From Eulemur rufifrons (taxonomy: Eukaryota > Chordata > Mammalia > Primates > Lemuridae): a stretch of DNA of 64,000 nucleotides. The stretch covers positions 40,992,001-41,056,000 of the forward strand of contig NC_090990.1 of assembly GCF_041146395.1 (NCBI RefSeq). The letters run 5' to 3'. Below are positions 43,900 through 53,710 of the stretch, one piece after another (position 1 is the stretch's first letter; the number at the start of each line of letters is the position of its first letter). The position numbers were made by a program, and so were the translations under genes. The notes below the pieces were generated by a model. It searched no databases. It saw only the letters and a program-made list of their open reading frames with translations, and was not told where the DNA came from.

Positions 43900-44345
43900 G
43901 AAGTGGCACTTCCCCTGTGTTTTTATGTTTAGCTGGGGTTTAATTAATAACCGACAAACAAGTCTATAATTAACTCGACTCCCCTTTTGGCCAGCCAAGG
44001 GAATAATAATAATGCTTTTTTTAAAGTCCTCGGTGTTGCTGGAAAGATGGGAGGGAAACAGGGCTTCAAGCACTGCTGGCACAATAATGAGAGCTCTGCA
44101 CGGCATTCCCTGCTCCCTGCCCCCTGCAAATTGTATTATCTATACCAGATGTTGCATTAAAAGAAGAATTACTATACTTCAGGGCTCAAATTATATGTGC
44201 CTGATTTATTGCCCTGCTTCAGTTTTAAATGCTACCTTGCGGAACGCTGATAAATGATAGCTTATTATTTTGCAGAGTGCTCGGGCTGATGAAGATATCA
44301 AGGGCAGGAAGGGGTTAACTCTTTCCAGGCTGGACCATTTGGCTG
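43900..44345. promoter_or_regulatory. Candidate conserved noncoding element
   Basis: This repeat-free block is rich in homeodomain-type and related sites: TAATTAAT (43941-43948), TAATTA (43967-43972), AATAATAATAATGC (44002), CTGATTTATTGCC (44200) and GATAAATGATAG (44249). A G/C-rich stretch GGGGTTAACTCTTTCC lies near its end. This texture is common in vertebrate developmental enhancers. Nothing in one sequence shows conservation, so the call is tentative. Confidence 0.35.
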
Positions 44346-44439
44346 ATAATTGTTTTTTTTTTTTTTCTTTTTCTCTTCTTCTGAACATTTCTTGCCCCCC
44401 CCACTTTTGATTGTTCTTATTTTTAATCTCTAAAGCGAC

Positions 44440-45015
44440 ATGCCCAAATCCTGTCCCAGCATCCTTGCACCTCAACAATAAAGCACAAACTTTTCAGCCT
44501 GGCATTCAGGACCTGCCTCGACTTCCCTTTCTGGCTGCCATTGTTTTCCTCCCCACATGCTCTGCTCCAAAGTCCCAAGTGATCTGGCCCAGGCCTACCT
44601 GCCAACCTTGTTTTGTGTCCCTCAGACACACCGGCCTCTGGCCTTCTTCTAGCTCCTGGAGCGTCCAAACCCCTTCCTGCCTCGGGAACTCCACACACGC
44701 AGCTCCTTCTGCCTGGATCTCTCCCCCCACCTCCCTCATTGGTCTAACTCGTCTTTCCTGTCTCAGCATGAGTGCCATTTCCTGGCCCCTAACATTTAAT
44801 AGCTGCCTCTTTCTCTTCAATTTCATGGCACCGTGGGATTTCCCTTTGTAGCACTTTCCGCAGGGTATACTCATTTATTTATATGTGTGATTATTTGCCC
44901 GATTCCTCCACCGTCCTACGAGCAGCATAAGGCCAGGGACTGAACCTGTTGGTTCTCCACGGTCATCGCAGAGCCAGGCACAGGTGCACACACAGCGGGT
45001 TTATTGAGGGAGTGA
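44440..45015 (+). mobile_element. L2 3' region
   Basis: GGCATTCAGGACCTGCCTCG, AAGTGATCTGGCCCAGGCCT, CAGCTCCTTCTGCCTGGATC, TAAGGCCAGGGACTGAACCT and AGAGCCAGGCACAGGTGCAC run in L2 order to the tail. The 146-codon plus frame 44411-44851 and the 122-codon minus frame 44506-44874 are in this L2 and are not genes. Confidence 0.82.
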
Positions 45016-45129
45016 CGGGGTGAGTGGCCCAGCTGCTTGGCCTGGCCCGTTCCTCACGCTGCTCACACCCTCCTCTGGATTGGTTCTGTCTCAGAAAGAA
45101 TCTCTTCTTCACCTATTTCTGGGCCCACC

Positions 45130-45392
45130 TTGCCGTTTGCAAAAGCTCTGTCATTTGCCAGCATTATGACCTTGGGCAAGTTACTTGATCTCCTTATGCC
45201 TCAGTTTCCTCCATGTGTAAAATGGAAATACCAACAAGACCAGCCTCAGTCAGTGGTTGTGCGGATTAAATGGGCCAGTGTATTACGGCACTCAGACGAG
45301 GTCGGGCGCGTGCAGGGTGGTATGGCCCTGGACCAAGGCACTCAGAATGCACCTGGCTCATTGTACGTACTGTGTAAATGTTTAAAACCCAC
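45130..45392 (+). mobile_element. MIR
   Basis: ATGACCTTGGGCAAGTTACT, ATGCCTCAGTTTCCTCCATG, TAAAATGGAAATACCAACAA and GTTGTGCGGATTAAATGGGC follow MIR; the tail after 45280 is interrupted or diverged. Confidence 0.82.
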
Positions 45393-45689
45393 ATTTAGTG
45401 GGTAGCCTAATATTTATGGCTATGCATTTCCTTTCACTGGATTTTAATTTGGACCTTTGCTCTGACTCTGCTTCCTCCAGCCACACCCTGTTGGCTTTGA
45501 CTCTGCCTTTCTCAGCCCACGTGGCCTCTAAGTGGGCACAGGTCAAACAAAAGGATGGTTCAGCCTGGCAGGTATGACCTGGTGACCACATGGCAGCAAT
45601 CTTTAGATGTGACTCAGGCAAACGTGTTTGTACCAGCAGTCAGGGCCACCTGTTAGGGGACTCCCCGGAGCCCAGTGGTTCAATTCAGT

Positions 45690-46250
45690 CCAGCAGCCTT
45701 TAATGAATATCTGTGGCATTTGGGGCCCTGTGTGGAGGCTGGAGGATTCGGCACTGGGTAAGACTGAGCTTCTGCTCTTGCCAAGCTCAGAGTCAAAAGG
45801 GGGAGGAAAAGGCAATCAGGAAATGGCAACAGAGTGGGCTGTGGAGAGAGCACCAAGAAGGGGCAGCAGACGCAGACTTGGGGAAGCCACAGGAGGGAGT
45901 CGATGCTTGAGTCAGTCCTCAGGGCATGAAGATGACTTTACCAGGCACTGAACTGGGGACAGAGTGTTCCAGGCAGAGGGAACCGAATGAAGGAGGCCCA
46001 GAGGTGCTGGAGAACAAGGTGTTTGGGGGACCATGTTCGTACAAAGGCTCAGTGTAGTTGGAGGAGAGAGTGAGTGCAGATGGGTGGCAGAGGGCGTGGG
46101 GAGCCAGGCCTCAGGGGACTTTGCGGGTCGTGCCAAGGAGTTGGGTGGTGTCCTATAGCTTAAGGGCAGCTACGGAGGCTTTGGAAGAAGAGGATGTCAT
46201 GGCCATCTCCAGGTGCAGTAAGAAAGTCATGTGGGCCAACACCTGAGTTC
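45690..46250 (-). mobile_element. L2 3' region
   Basis: CCAGCAGCCTTTAATGAATA, GAGTGTTCCAGGCAGAGGGA, AGGCCCAGAGGTGCTGGAGA and CAAGGAGTTGGGTGGTGTCC follow reversed L2 order. The 107-codon frame 45628-45951 is within it. Confidence 0.78.
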
Positions 46251-46550
46251 ATGATCCTGGTTAGATTGAGAGGGAGAGAGATGCTTCAGCTGCGTACAAA
46301 CCCAACTCAGTACCTGCAGCGGAGATGGGGACCAGTTTGCAGGTGTGGCTTTCCTGGGTACCACGTGGACTCCCTGGGAGTCACCCACCTTTTATAACCA
46401 AAGGTGTGCATTTCTGCTGTCCCACTTAGATGTGCCAGCTCTGCAGGCATGGTTGGAGGTGCGTTCCCCTCATTTCAATACAGTTTAACAGATCCCAGGG
46501 GGAGTTGCAGATTTGTGAAAGGGCAAGGCAGGTAGAGAGGAAGGAAGGGA

Positions 46551-46732
46551 GCTTTTGCTGAGGGCCTACTTGGTAGGGAAACTAGCACACACCTGGAGGA
46601 AACACGTTTTCTTTTAATTCTCCCAACAACCCTGAGAAGTGGATATTATGACCCCTGTTTTTATAGATGAGAAAACTGAGGCCTAGAGAGGCTAGAAAAT
46701 GTGCCTAGCTAGCAGCTGGCAGAGCCTTAGTC
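46551..46732 (-). mobile_element. MIR, left part of a copy split by a hAT element
   Basis: TTTTCTTTTAATTCTCCCAA, CAACCCTGAGAAGTGGATAT, ATGAGAAAACTGAGGCCTAG and TAGCTAGCAGCTGGCAGAGC follow reversed MIR to the insertion at 46733. Confidence 0.85.
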
Positions 46733-47018
46733 CAGCGGTCCCCAGCCTTTTTGGCACCAGGGACCAGTTTTATGGAACACAATTTTTACACAGAGGGGGT
46801 ATAGGGGAGGCAGAGCTCAGGCAGTGATGCGAGTGATGGGGAACACCTGTAAGTACAGACGGAGCTTTGCTCTCTCCACTGCTCACCTCCCCCCTCCCCT
46901 TCCTAAGTTCCTAAATTTCATGGAAGACAATTTCTCCCACAGTTGGGGCAGTGGAGCTCTGCAGCCCGGTCCCTAACAGGCCGAGGACTATCCAAGGTTC
47001 AGGGCTTGGGGACTGCAG
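46733..47018 (+). mobile_element. MER1-type hAT-Charlie non-autonomous transposon
   Basis: Begins CAGCGGTCCCCAGCC and ends GGCTTGGGGACTGCAG, an imperfect terminal inverted repeat. Interior blocks GGCACCAGGGACCAGTTTTA, GGAGGCAGAGCTCAGGCAGT and GGTCCCTAACAGGCCGAGGA are MER1-like. The 8 bp target duplication CCTTAGTC is exact at 46725-46732 and 47019-47026, as expected of hAT elements. At 286 bp it has no transposase and would have depended on an autonomous Charlie element. Confidence 0.93.
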
Positions 47019-47026
47019 CCTTAGTC

Positions 47027-47065
47027 TGTTTACTCCCAAACTCTTACCGTTACTACTTTACCTGG
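47027..47065 (-). mobile_element. MIR, right part after the hAT insertion
   Basis: Short remainder of the split MIR beginning TGTTTACTCCCAAACTCTTA. Confidence 0.5.
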
Positions 47066-47074
47066 CTGTTTGCT

Positions 47075-47205
47075 TTACGTAAAACACAGAGTATAGTGAT
47101 TCTTTGTTATGTGTGCTGTTGCTCTGCTAGACTGTGAGCTCATGTAGTGCCCAGCACTGGACATTTCACACGTAAGGTACTCAACACATGTCTGCTAATT
47201 GACCC
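47075..47205 (+). mobile_element. L2 terminal tail
   Basis: CTGCTAGACTGTGAGCTCAT, GTAGTGCCCAGCACTGGACA and TAAGGTACTCAACACATGTC form the L2 terminus. Confidence 0.78.
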
Positions 47206-47312
47206 AGTAGCTTCTAAAGCCTACAATTAACCTGTCAGTTACTAGAAGGCATTATAGATATGTAAAGTGGAGTGAAATTAAGAGTTAAAAATGATTTAAT
47301 TCACCTAGCTAT

Positions 47313-47397
47313 TCTTTTCTTTCTTTCTTCCTTCCTTCCTTCCTTCCTCCCTCCCTCCCCTCTCTCCTCTCCCTCCCTTCTTCCCTTCCTTCCATCC
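47313..47397. repeat. (TTCC)n/(CCTC)n pyrimidine microsatellite
   Basis: TTTC units pass into TTCC, then CCTC and CTTCC units over about 85 bp, immediately left of an L2. Confidence 0.95.
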
Positions 47398-47890
47398 GTC
47401 ATTCACTCATCGACAAAATAATTATTAAATGCCTCACATGTACTGGGCACTAGGCTAGGGACACTGAGGTTAAGAACCTTCAAGTTGCTCCTTGTTTTTG
47501 GCACACCATGGGGCGGGGGTGGGCCACAATGGGGTTAAAATGTAAAAACATGGAGATAGTCCTTCACTCAGTGGAGGAGTCAGGCCAGACTTCTCTGAAA
47601 AGGTGATACCTGAGCTAGATCTAAAACTGAGTTGGAGTTTGCTAAGTGTGGGAGAGGAGAGAGAAGGGTACCCTGGGTAGAATGGCTATCATAGGCAAAG
47701 GCCCAGGAAAGGAGAAGTATGTGTTGAGGTCCTGGGACTGCGAACAGACTAGGGTGGATGGAGGTGGGGTTGGCAGGGCCTTGAACCTGCCCTGAAGTCT
47801 TCAGAACAGTCCGTGAAAGGATTTAAGTGAACTGAAGGTGGGAGAAAGAAGGAATTCTTTTCAAGGTCTGTTCTGTCTCTTAGGAACGTC
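47398..47890 (-). mobile_element. Long L2, part 1
   Basis: TAAATGCCTCACATGTACTG, GGGCACTAGGCTAGGGACAC, AGACTTCTCTGAAAAGGTGA, GGCAAAGGCCCAGGAAAGGA and TTGGCAGGGCCTTGAACCTG follow reversed L2. It is interrupted near 47890 by an LTR and resumes near 48436. Confidence 0.85.
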
Positions 47891-48435
47891 ACATTGGTTG
47901 TGTAAAAGAACAGAATGTGACATTCTAAACTATGACCATAGGAGACCAGAATGTGCCACTTCAAAATATGCCTTTTTGGCAGAAGGATTATTTTGAGTTG
48001 ATTATTTTGAGAAATTGCAGACACACTCTGAAAACAGAGTAGAAGTTACCCCTTTGTGAGGGAAATTTACACCTATGAAGGAAATCTCCATTTTTAAGGG
48101 TGTGTGGATCCCTGCACCAGGAAGAGAGGATGACTCTGATTCACTGGAGACCTCCCTCATCAAGGGAGAGGCACAATCTGCGTGTAACAAACCTCACTCT
48201 TGTCTACTGTGTTTCCCCGGGCATCTTCCCACAGCTAGCCTTCCCCATACTCTTCTTACTTTGTTTCAGTGAATGGTGCTATTTAAGCCTGCATTCAAAG
48301 CCATTTCCTTGAGATTTACTCATATACTGTCTTTTGTTACAGGGGTCCCTCCTAACTAAAAACTGTGAAGGGTAGAGAGAAAACTTTCTTTTCTTCCCCT
48401 TTAGTTCCAAGGGAGAAAGTGAAAAACTAGAGATA
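47891..48435 (+). mobile_element. LTR inserted in L2 (MER54-like, family tentative)
   Basis: About 545 bp of sequence foreign to L2 separates two colinear L2 halves. It includes GTGACATTCTAAACTATGAC, TGTGCCACTTCAAAATATGC, GGCAGAAGGATTATTTTGAG, CTATGAAGGAAATCTCCATT and GGGGTCCCTCCTAACTAAAA. The content is that of an ERV-L-type LTR. Exact ends and target duplication are unresolved. Strand is inferred from the family order and is uncertain. Confidence 0.6.
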
Positions 48436-49460
48436 AGACCAGCTCAAGGGCAATATTAATCCAGGCCAGAGGTGATGGTGGCCCAAATTAAGGCAGCAGA
48501 TATGAGGGTGGGGAGAATTGCATGGAACTGAAAGATTTTAAGGAAGTAGGATGGACAGATCTCAGTGACAAGTGCAGTTGAAGGAGTCCACCATGATTAC
48601 CAGGTTTCTGGTCTGAGTGCCTGAGTGGATGGAGGGGACATTCACTGGGATGGAGAACATGGAGGAGGAGCAGAATTTGGAGGGAATGCCAAGTTTAATT
48701 TAAACATGCTGAATTTGAGCAGCTTCTGCTACTCCCAGGTGATGATGTCCAGCAGGCAGCTCCCTACATAGGTTTGGTGCTTAGGGGAAGGCTCCAGGTT
48801 GGAGAGACAGTGTTTTTGAGACACAAGCACATGGATGGTTTTTAGAGACATGGATTTGGGTGAGTCCAGCTAGAATGAGTATTAAAGAAAGAAAAGCTGG
48901 GAGTTGGAGAGAGAACTTTGAGGAGCCTCAGCAGTTGAGGGTCAAGACCTGAAAAGTTGAGTCTGAAAGGGTGGGGGGAAATCCCTATGAGAATAACATC
49001 ATCAAATCCCAAGGGAGAAGAACTTTAAGAAGGTTTGGTCAACAGTGGCAAAAGCTGCAGCAGGAAAAAATAAGGACTGAGATGTAGCTATTGGTTTTAG
49101 CAAATGACATTGGCAAGAGCAGTCTCTATGAGAAGGTGAGTGTGGGAACCACATTTTAGGGGCTTGGGAAGTGATTAAGAGGTGACGTGGAGGCTGTGAA
49201 TGAAGATGCAATGACAGAAATCGTGGGTGTGAAGGAAACGAGGGGGATTAGAAAGTAACTTTCTAGGAATATACAATCAATTGAGAGGTTTTAAATCTGA
49301 GAGTAGAGAATCTTGACCACATTTATGAAAACACAGCTAGCGAAAAGGAAAAGGCTGAAGATATGAGACGGAGAGCAGGTGCAGATGTTTGTGGGTGGGT
49401 GGCAGGTAGGTTGTGGTGGATGGAGGTTCACCCGAGAGAGGCAGCTTCATCCCAAGACAA
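48436..49460 (-). mobile_element. Long L2, part 2
   Basis: Colinear continuation: TAATCCAGGCCAGAGGTGAT, ATTACCAGGTTTCTGGTCTG, CACTGGGATGGAGAACATGG, GATGATGTCCAGCAGGCAGC and GGTCAACAGTGGCAAAAGCT. With part 1 this is the longest L2 copy in the window, about 1.5 kb of L2. It bears no long open frame. Confidence 0.85.
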
Positions 49461-49834
49461 TGGGGAAAAAAAGGATCTAAACCAGAACAGGATCAGATAA
49501 TTCCCTTAACCGCACCTGTCTGAGGCTGAAAGTTGGTCTCGAATTCTGTTACAAGTCTTTACAGTTTGTTTTGTCTACTCATCTATCCATTCATTTAGCT
49601 TCCAATCACCCACGAACTGGGACCTACCCATTCACTGGTCTGTCTGTGACCCAGTCAACTTGGCAGAGCCAGTTCCCATCGCCATGTGTGAGATCAGTCA
49701 TTCTCAGTTTATTATTTTTGTTCTGTTTATAAAATCCCCAGATAAAGATCCTTTACAGGTATTGCTAGAGATTGCCTAAATGAACAAATAAATAAATATA
49801 TGAATGAATACTCACTCCAGATCTCTTTCATCCA
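49461..49834. other. Unique sequence, nothing recognised
   Basis: No family is recognised. ATAAATAAATATATGAATGA at 49785 is simple sequence. Confidence 0.4.
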
Positions 49835-50035
49835 AACGTTTAACAAATATTTATTTGTTAAGCAACTACTATGCGCAATGTTCTGCGCAGGTGGTAGGGT
49901 CACAAGGATGACCTAAAAGGAGCTCATGGAGCTTGATGCCTGGTGAGAGATAAAGATATAATAATAGACAATTGCAAGACAAAATACTAAATGCTGAGAT
50001 TGGATCCTGGAAAGGGGTGCTGGAGGTGGGATCCT
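49835..50035 (-). mobile_element. L2 3' end
   Basis: ACAAATATTTATTTGTTAAG, CAACTACTATGCGCAATGTT, GGAGCTCATGGAGCTTGATG and AATAATAGACAATTGCAAGA follow reversed L2. Confidence 0.75.
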
Positions 50036-50812
50036 GCAGTGAGTGACTGGCCAGGACCCTGAGCTCTCCAGGTTAATCTAAGTTGACTGTGACAATCTGG
50101 ACTGTTTGTGGTTTTGTGATTTGGAAAATCAGAATATTTCTATCAGAATCTGGTACACATAAGAAAGTATGAATGAATGAATCAGTAAATTGATAGATGA
50201 TTTCTTCCATCCTATTAAGAATATTTACAGTCATCTATGTTTGAACTCTTGCTTCCCAGAAAATGTCAACTTTCAGTAAACAGCTGCCCAGTGTCAGGGG
50301 GTTTTGTAAATAGTAAAATTTTGTTGTAGATCTTCTAATTCCAGCCTGTTCTTTTTCCAACATCAGTATTTTCCTGGGGAAGAACTGTGTGTTTCTGACT
50401 ATAGTAAGTACTTAAGGCAAGACACTTGATCTTTGGGTGAGGGGACCTACTTTCAGCAGAAGAAGCGAGCTTCTCCTCCATGTTCATGGTTGTTTAATTG
50501 CCCTGAAGGCTTGTGTGATCCCAATAAAAATGATTGTTGGGGTTTTGTTTGGAATCATGAAATTGACTGGCAGAGATCAACATTTCTGGCTCCTCTCTCC
50601 CGTCTTCTGGCCAAGTCACCCAGAAATAAATTCCCAGCAGAGAGCACTCTTCTCCTTTTGCAGGTCTCCAGAGGAAAAAGAATCTACAGCTTTAACACAC
50701 TTCCAGTATGGTGATTAAAAATGATAAAAGTCAGGAGGACATGCTTTGTGATAGAAGCGGGACTGATCTATATCTTGAGGACCTAAAAGTGAAGCAGTTG
50801 CTCATAAAAATG
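50036..50812. other. Unique sequence, nothing recognised
   Basis: Two offset plus frames of 93 codons each (50433-50714, 50437-50718) cover the same DNA in different phases, which argues against coding. No repeat is seen. Confidence 0.45.
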
Positions 50813-50814
50813 AA

Positions 50815-50980
50815 GATAACGTTGGCTACTACTCATGGTATCTACTGTGTGTCAGTCGCAGGCTGCATGTATCCCCGCCTTAAAAAGTGAAAGAAAGACA
50901 AAGGCCAGCACTGAGTAGGGGACAGAGATGGAACCAGCCAGGCCCATGTCCTGAGCTTGGTCACCAGGGTCCTAACATGG
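50815..50980 (-). mobile_element. Diverged MIR
   Basis: CATGGTATCTACTGTGTGTC, CAGCCAGGCCCATGTCCTGA fit the two ends of a reversed MIR; the middle is poor. Confidence 0.5.
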
Positions 50981-51365
50981 AGGGGCCACTTTGAGGCACT
51001 CTGGTAAGACTCTATCACGCACCATGAGCTGAGAGGGGAATTCTTTTTACTTAATACAGAGAAAAGACTCTAAACAACCAGGAGTTATCAACCAATCAAC
51101 CAACCAACAAAAGTCTCCTAAAGATTGACTGGGTGCTGTTTTGTCAGGAGTAATACATGAGAATTAGAAAGCTAGAGAGAAAAAATATTGCACAAAAGAA
51201 TCCTAAGGATGATGCTATCTTTAAAAAATCATTAGGTACTGATTTGTACAGTGCAAAATCAGGGCTCTACTGAGATTTAGAGAAGGTGGGTGCTGGTGGG
51301 GGTAAGGATGCTCATGAAAGACTTTTGGAAGGAGAGGGAGCTTGTGTTGGGTTTTAAAAAGTGGG
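50981..51365. other. Unique sequence, nothing recognised
   Basis: CAACCAATCAACCAACCAAC near 51090 is a short CAAC-type simple repeat. Otherwise nothing is identified. Confidence 0.4.
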
Positions 51366-51369
51366 TTGG

Positions 51370-51603
51370 ATTTGTTGCAAGTCCCTTGACCATTTCTCTA
51401 GCCCTGTCTTGCGCTACTTCCTCTTCTCTCTCACCCTGGTACCATATAGCCCTGTCACGCTGAACTGCTTCCATTCAGACCATTTCCCCCACGGCCATGC
51501 TTCATATCCCCATGCCCTTGCCCTCGCTGTCCTTTTGCCCGGAATGTCTTCCCTTCCTCTGCCTGAAAGATAAACTCCAATTTATTTTTCAAGATCCAGT
51601 TCA
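51370..51603 (+). mobile_element. L2, left part, split by an Alu
   Basis: CTCTAGCCCTGTCTTGCGCT, TTGCCCGGAATGTCTTCCCT and TTATTTTTCAAGATCCAGTT follow L2 to the Alu insertion site. Confidence 0.82.
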
Positions 51604-51930
51604 GTTCATGCCTGTAATCCTAGCACTCTGGGAGGCCGAGGCGGGTGGATTGTTCAAGCTCAGGAGTTCGAGACCAGCCTGAGCAAGAGCGAGACCCCAT
51701 CTCTACTAAAAATAGAAAGAAATTATCTGGACAGCTAAAAATATGTATAGAAAAATTAGCCGGGCATGGTGGCGCATGCCTGTTGTCCCAGCTACTCGGG
51801 AGGCTGAGGCAGGAGGATTGCTTGAGCCCAGGAGTTTGAGGTTGCTGTGAGCAAGGCTGATGCCACGGCACTCACTCTAGCCCCGGCAACAGAGTGAGAC
51901 TCTGTCTCAAAAAAAAAAAAAAAAAAAAAA
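51604..51930 (+). mobile_element. Strepsirrhine (lemur-type) Alu
   Basis: A dimeric Alu lacking about its first 14 bases: it starts GTTCATGCCTGTAATCC. Left arm: GGAGGCCGAGGCGGG. The linker from 51703 holds AAATAGAAAGAAATTATCTG and a second A-rich piece before ATTAGCCGGGCATGGTGG. The right arm has GAGGTTGCTGTGAGC and ACGGCACTCACTCTAGCC, both strepsirrhine features. It ends in A21. The 13 bp duplication AAGATCCAGTTCA is exact at 51591-51603 and 51931-51943. The pieces of frames here are Alu artefacts. Confidence 0.97.
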
Positions 51931-52020
51931 AAGATCCAGTTCAAACACTCCCCCTTTTGGGGAGTCCTCCATGAACTCTTAAGGGAAAGCTGTTTCCTTC
52001 TATTAGAACTTCTATTAGAT
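51931..52020 (+). mobile_element. L2, right part after the Alu
   Basis: ATCCAGTTCAAACACTCCCC, GGAGTCCTCCATGAACTCTT continue the L2 module interrupted at 51604. Confidence 0.75.
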
Positions 52021-52079
52021 TATAGAATTTCTATTAGCTTATAGAAATCATAATGATTGCTAATAAGGAAAATCAGATA

Positions 52080-52330
52080 ATCATAGCAATCATAATAATT
52101 TATCAAGCACTTACTAAGGGCTTTATATGCATTACCTTGTTTAATTCTCACAACACTGCAATAAGGTGGGTTCTACTACCAGGATGGCCCTTTATAGATT
52201 CAGAAAAGGAGACTCAGGGAGATTATATAACTTGCCCATGGTTGCTCTGTTGGTAAATAAGTCGTAGGCTCAGGATACAAAGCCAGGCTGGCCTGATGCA
52301 GAGTCTGAAGTCTTAAGCATTCCCCACATT
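52080..52330 (-). mobile_element. MIR, near full length
   Basis: AATTTATCAAGCACTTACTA, GGGCTTTATATGCATTACCT, TTTAATTCTCACAACACTGC, ATATAACTTGCCCATGGTTG and GCAGAGTCTGAAGTCTTAAG. Confidence 0.88.
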
Positions 52331-52539
52331 ACCTCCTATAATATCATAGTGGCATTCGTTTACCACAGGTAAGCTCTGGGGATGCAAAGGTGGACGAGCT
52401 GGAGTGCCTGGGGTGTGCCTACCACGCACAGCTGGTGTGGGGAGAAGGAGGTACCCAGCAGAGATTTTCCGGGATTGTATCTCCCCCCTTCCAGCTTGCC
52501 CCCCGTTAGCCACGTGGAAGGCACAGGGCTGACCTGGGT

Positions 52540-52740
52540 TGAAGTCCTCTGCTATTTCACATTCAGTCAAGACTGCTCAGGAATCGCCTTTTCTGGGAAG
52601 CCTCCCTGCCAACTCCCCTGTGCCCCCTGTGCCCCCATCCTGCCACTGCTCCATCCCCACCCACGTGCTCTCCTAGTATGGAACACTGGCCACCTGGTGC
52701 TTTCCATGCTGTTGACTTGCCTGTTACAGTGAGCAGGCCT
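52540..52740 (+). mobile_element. L2 fragment
   Basis: GAATCGCCTTTTCTGGGAAG, CCTCCCTGCCAACTCCCCTG, and GCTGTTGACTTGCCTGTTAC fit the L2 3' region. Confidence 0.65.
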
Positions 52741-52769
52741 GCTCCATCCAGGTGACTTCTAGAAAGTAT

Positions 52770-52872
52770 GATATGGTGTTTGGATGATGCTGAGCAAATA
52801 CCTAACTTCTCTGCCTCACTTTTCTCATCTGAAAACTCGGGGTAATAATACTGCCTATGTGTGTGGATAATT
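52770..52872 (+). mobile_element. MIR fragment
   Basis: TACCTAACTTCTCTGCCTCA, CTTTTCTCATCTGAAAACTC and GGGGTAATAATACTGCCTAT. Confidence 0.75.
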
Positions 52873-52899
52873 TCCCATTTGCTTCCAGATCCCTATTTG

Positions 52900-53290
52900 A
52901 CCCATTTTTGCCTTGCTCTGTGGCCTGGGAGGCCAGCTGCCTTCCCTGGGCTCCCTTGCTGACCGACTGCTAGTTGGGTTTGGCCCCTGGGAGGCACTGG
53001 CTGGAGGTTGGGCAGGAAGCCAGAGGCCTGGGGTACGTCTTCTTCTCCCCAGCACCACGTTTCTGGCAGTGTCTTCTCCGTTTATGTCCGCGGGTGGCCC
53101 CTCCTGCGTGGGTGCTGGTTTTCCCAGCTTCACTCACACGGCTCACCTGCCCTGTCCCTTCAGCCCTAGGGGCGGTCACGGCTTTCTGTGTGGTTGCTGG
53201 TGTCTGGGTGCCTTGGGATTCCTCACTTCTTCCCCTATCTCTGTCCACCCTCTCTAAATAGTCCTTTACTTAAATTTTTCTTCTTTCCTC
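52900..53290 (+). mobile_element. Unclassified retroposon/LTR-like element, copy B
   Basis: GGGTTTGGCCCCTGGGAGGC, CTTCAGCCCTAGGGGCGGTC, GTGGTTGCTGGTGTCTGGGT and CTCTAAATAGTCCTTTACTT give the module order of the element at 19455-19860. The 114, 92 and 95-codon frames here run on both strands through it and are not genes. Confidence 0.55.
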
Positions 53291-53705
53291 TTTCAGCTTG
53301 GTTTCCCTGATGGACGCAGCTCTCCAGCAGGGCTGCTGTGCTTGGCTCCTAGCAGGCACCCGAGTTTTGTTCCCTTTTTCCCGCTGCCGTTAGACTGGCT
53401 GGGAGCCTGGGGCCTGCCGAGGGGGAAGCGCTCATGGCTCCTGCACCGTGAACAGTTTCTCAGGCCGATGGCCGGTCAGTGCAGGGGCTGGCAGGACCCG
53501 TGGGGGCCTGTGACATGACAGTCCTGGCTGTCCCAGCCTCTTTGGTGGAGGAATATCCTAGGGTTTATTCCAGCTGGTAGAGGAATAACCTATTTTCCCA
53601 GAGGTTTTCACCACCACCCTCAACCCCGATTCTGATCCTGCTACCTGGCTTCTTAGGGGTGATTAAGGCCAAGACAGATACAACATGGGTCCTTTTTCCT
53701 GTTTG
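53291..53705. other. Unique GC-leaning sequence
   Basis: Nothing recognised. It may include the end of copy B. Confidence 0.4.
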
Positions 53706-53710
53706 GGCAG

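Noticed and set aside
43332..43943. 135-147 codon frames on both strands
   Set aside because: They start within a near full-length MIR and continue into unique DNA without a domain.
44411..44874. 146-codon plus and 122-codon minus frames
   Set aside because: Both lie within an L2 3' region.
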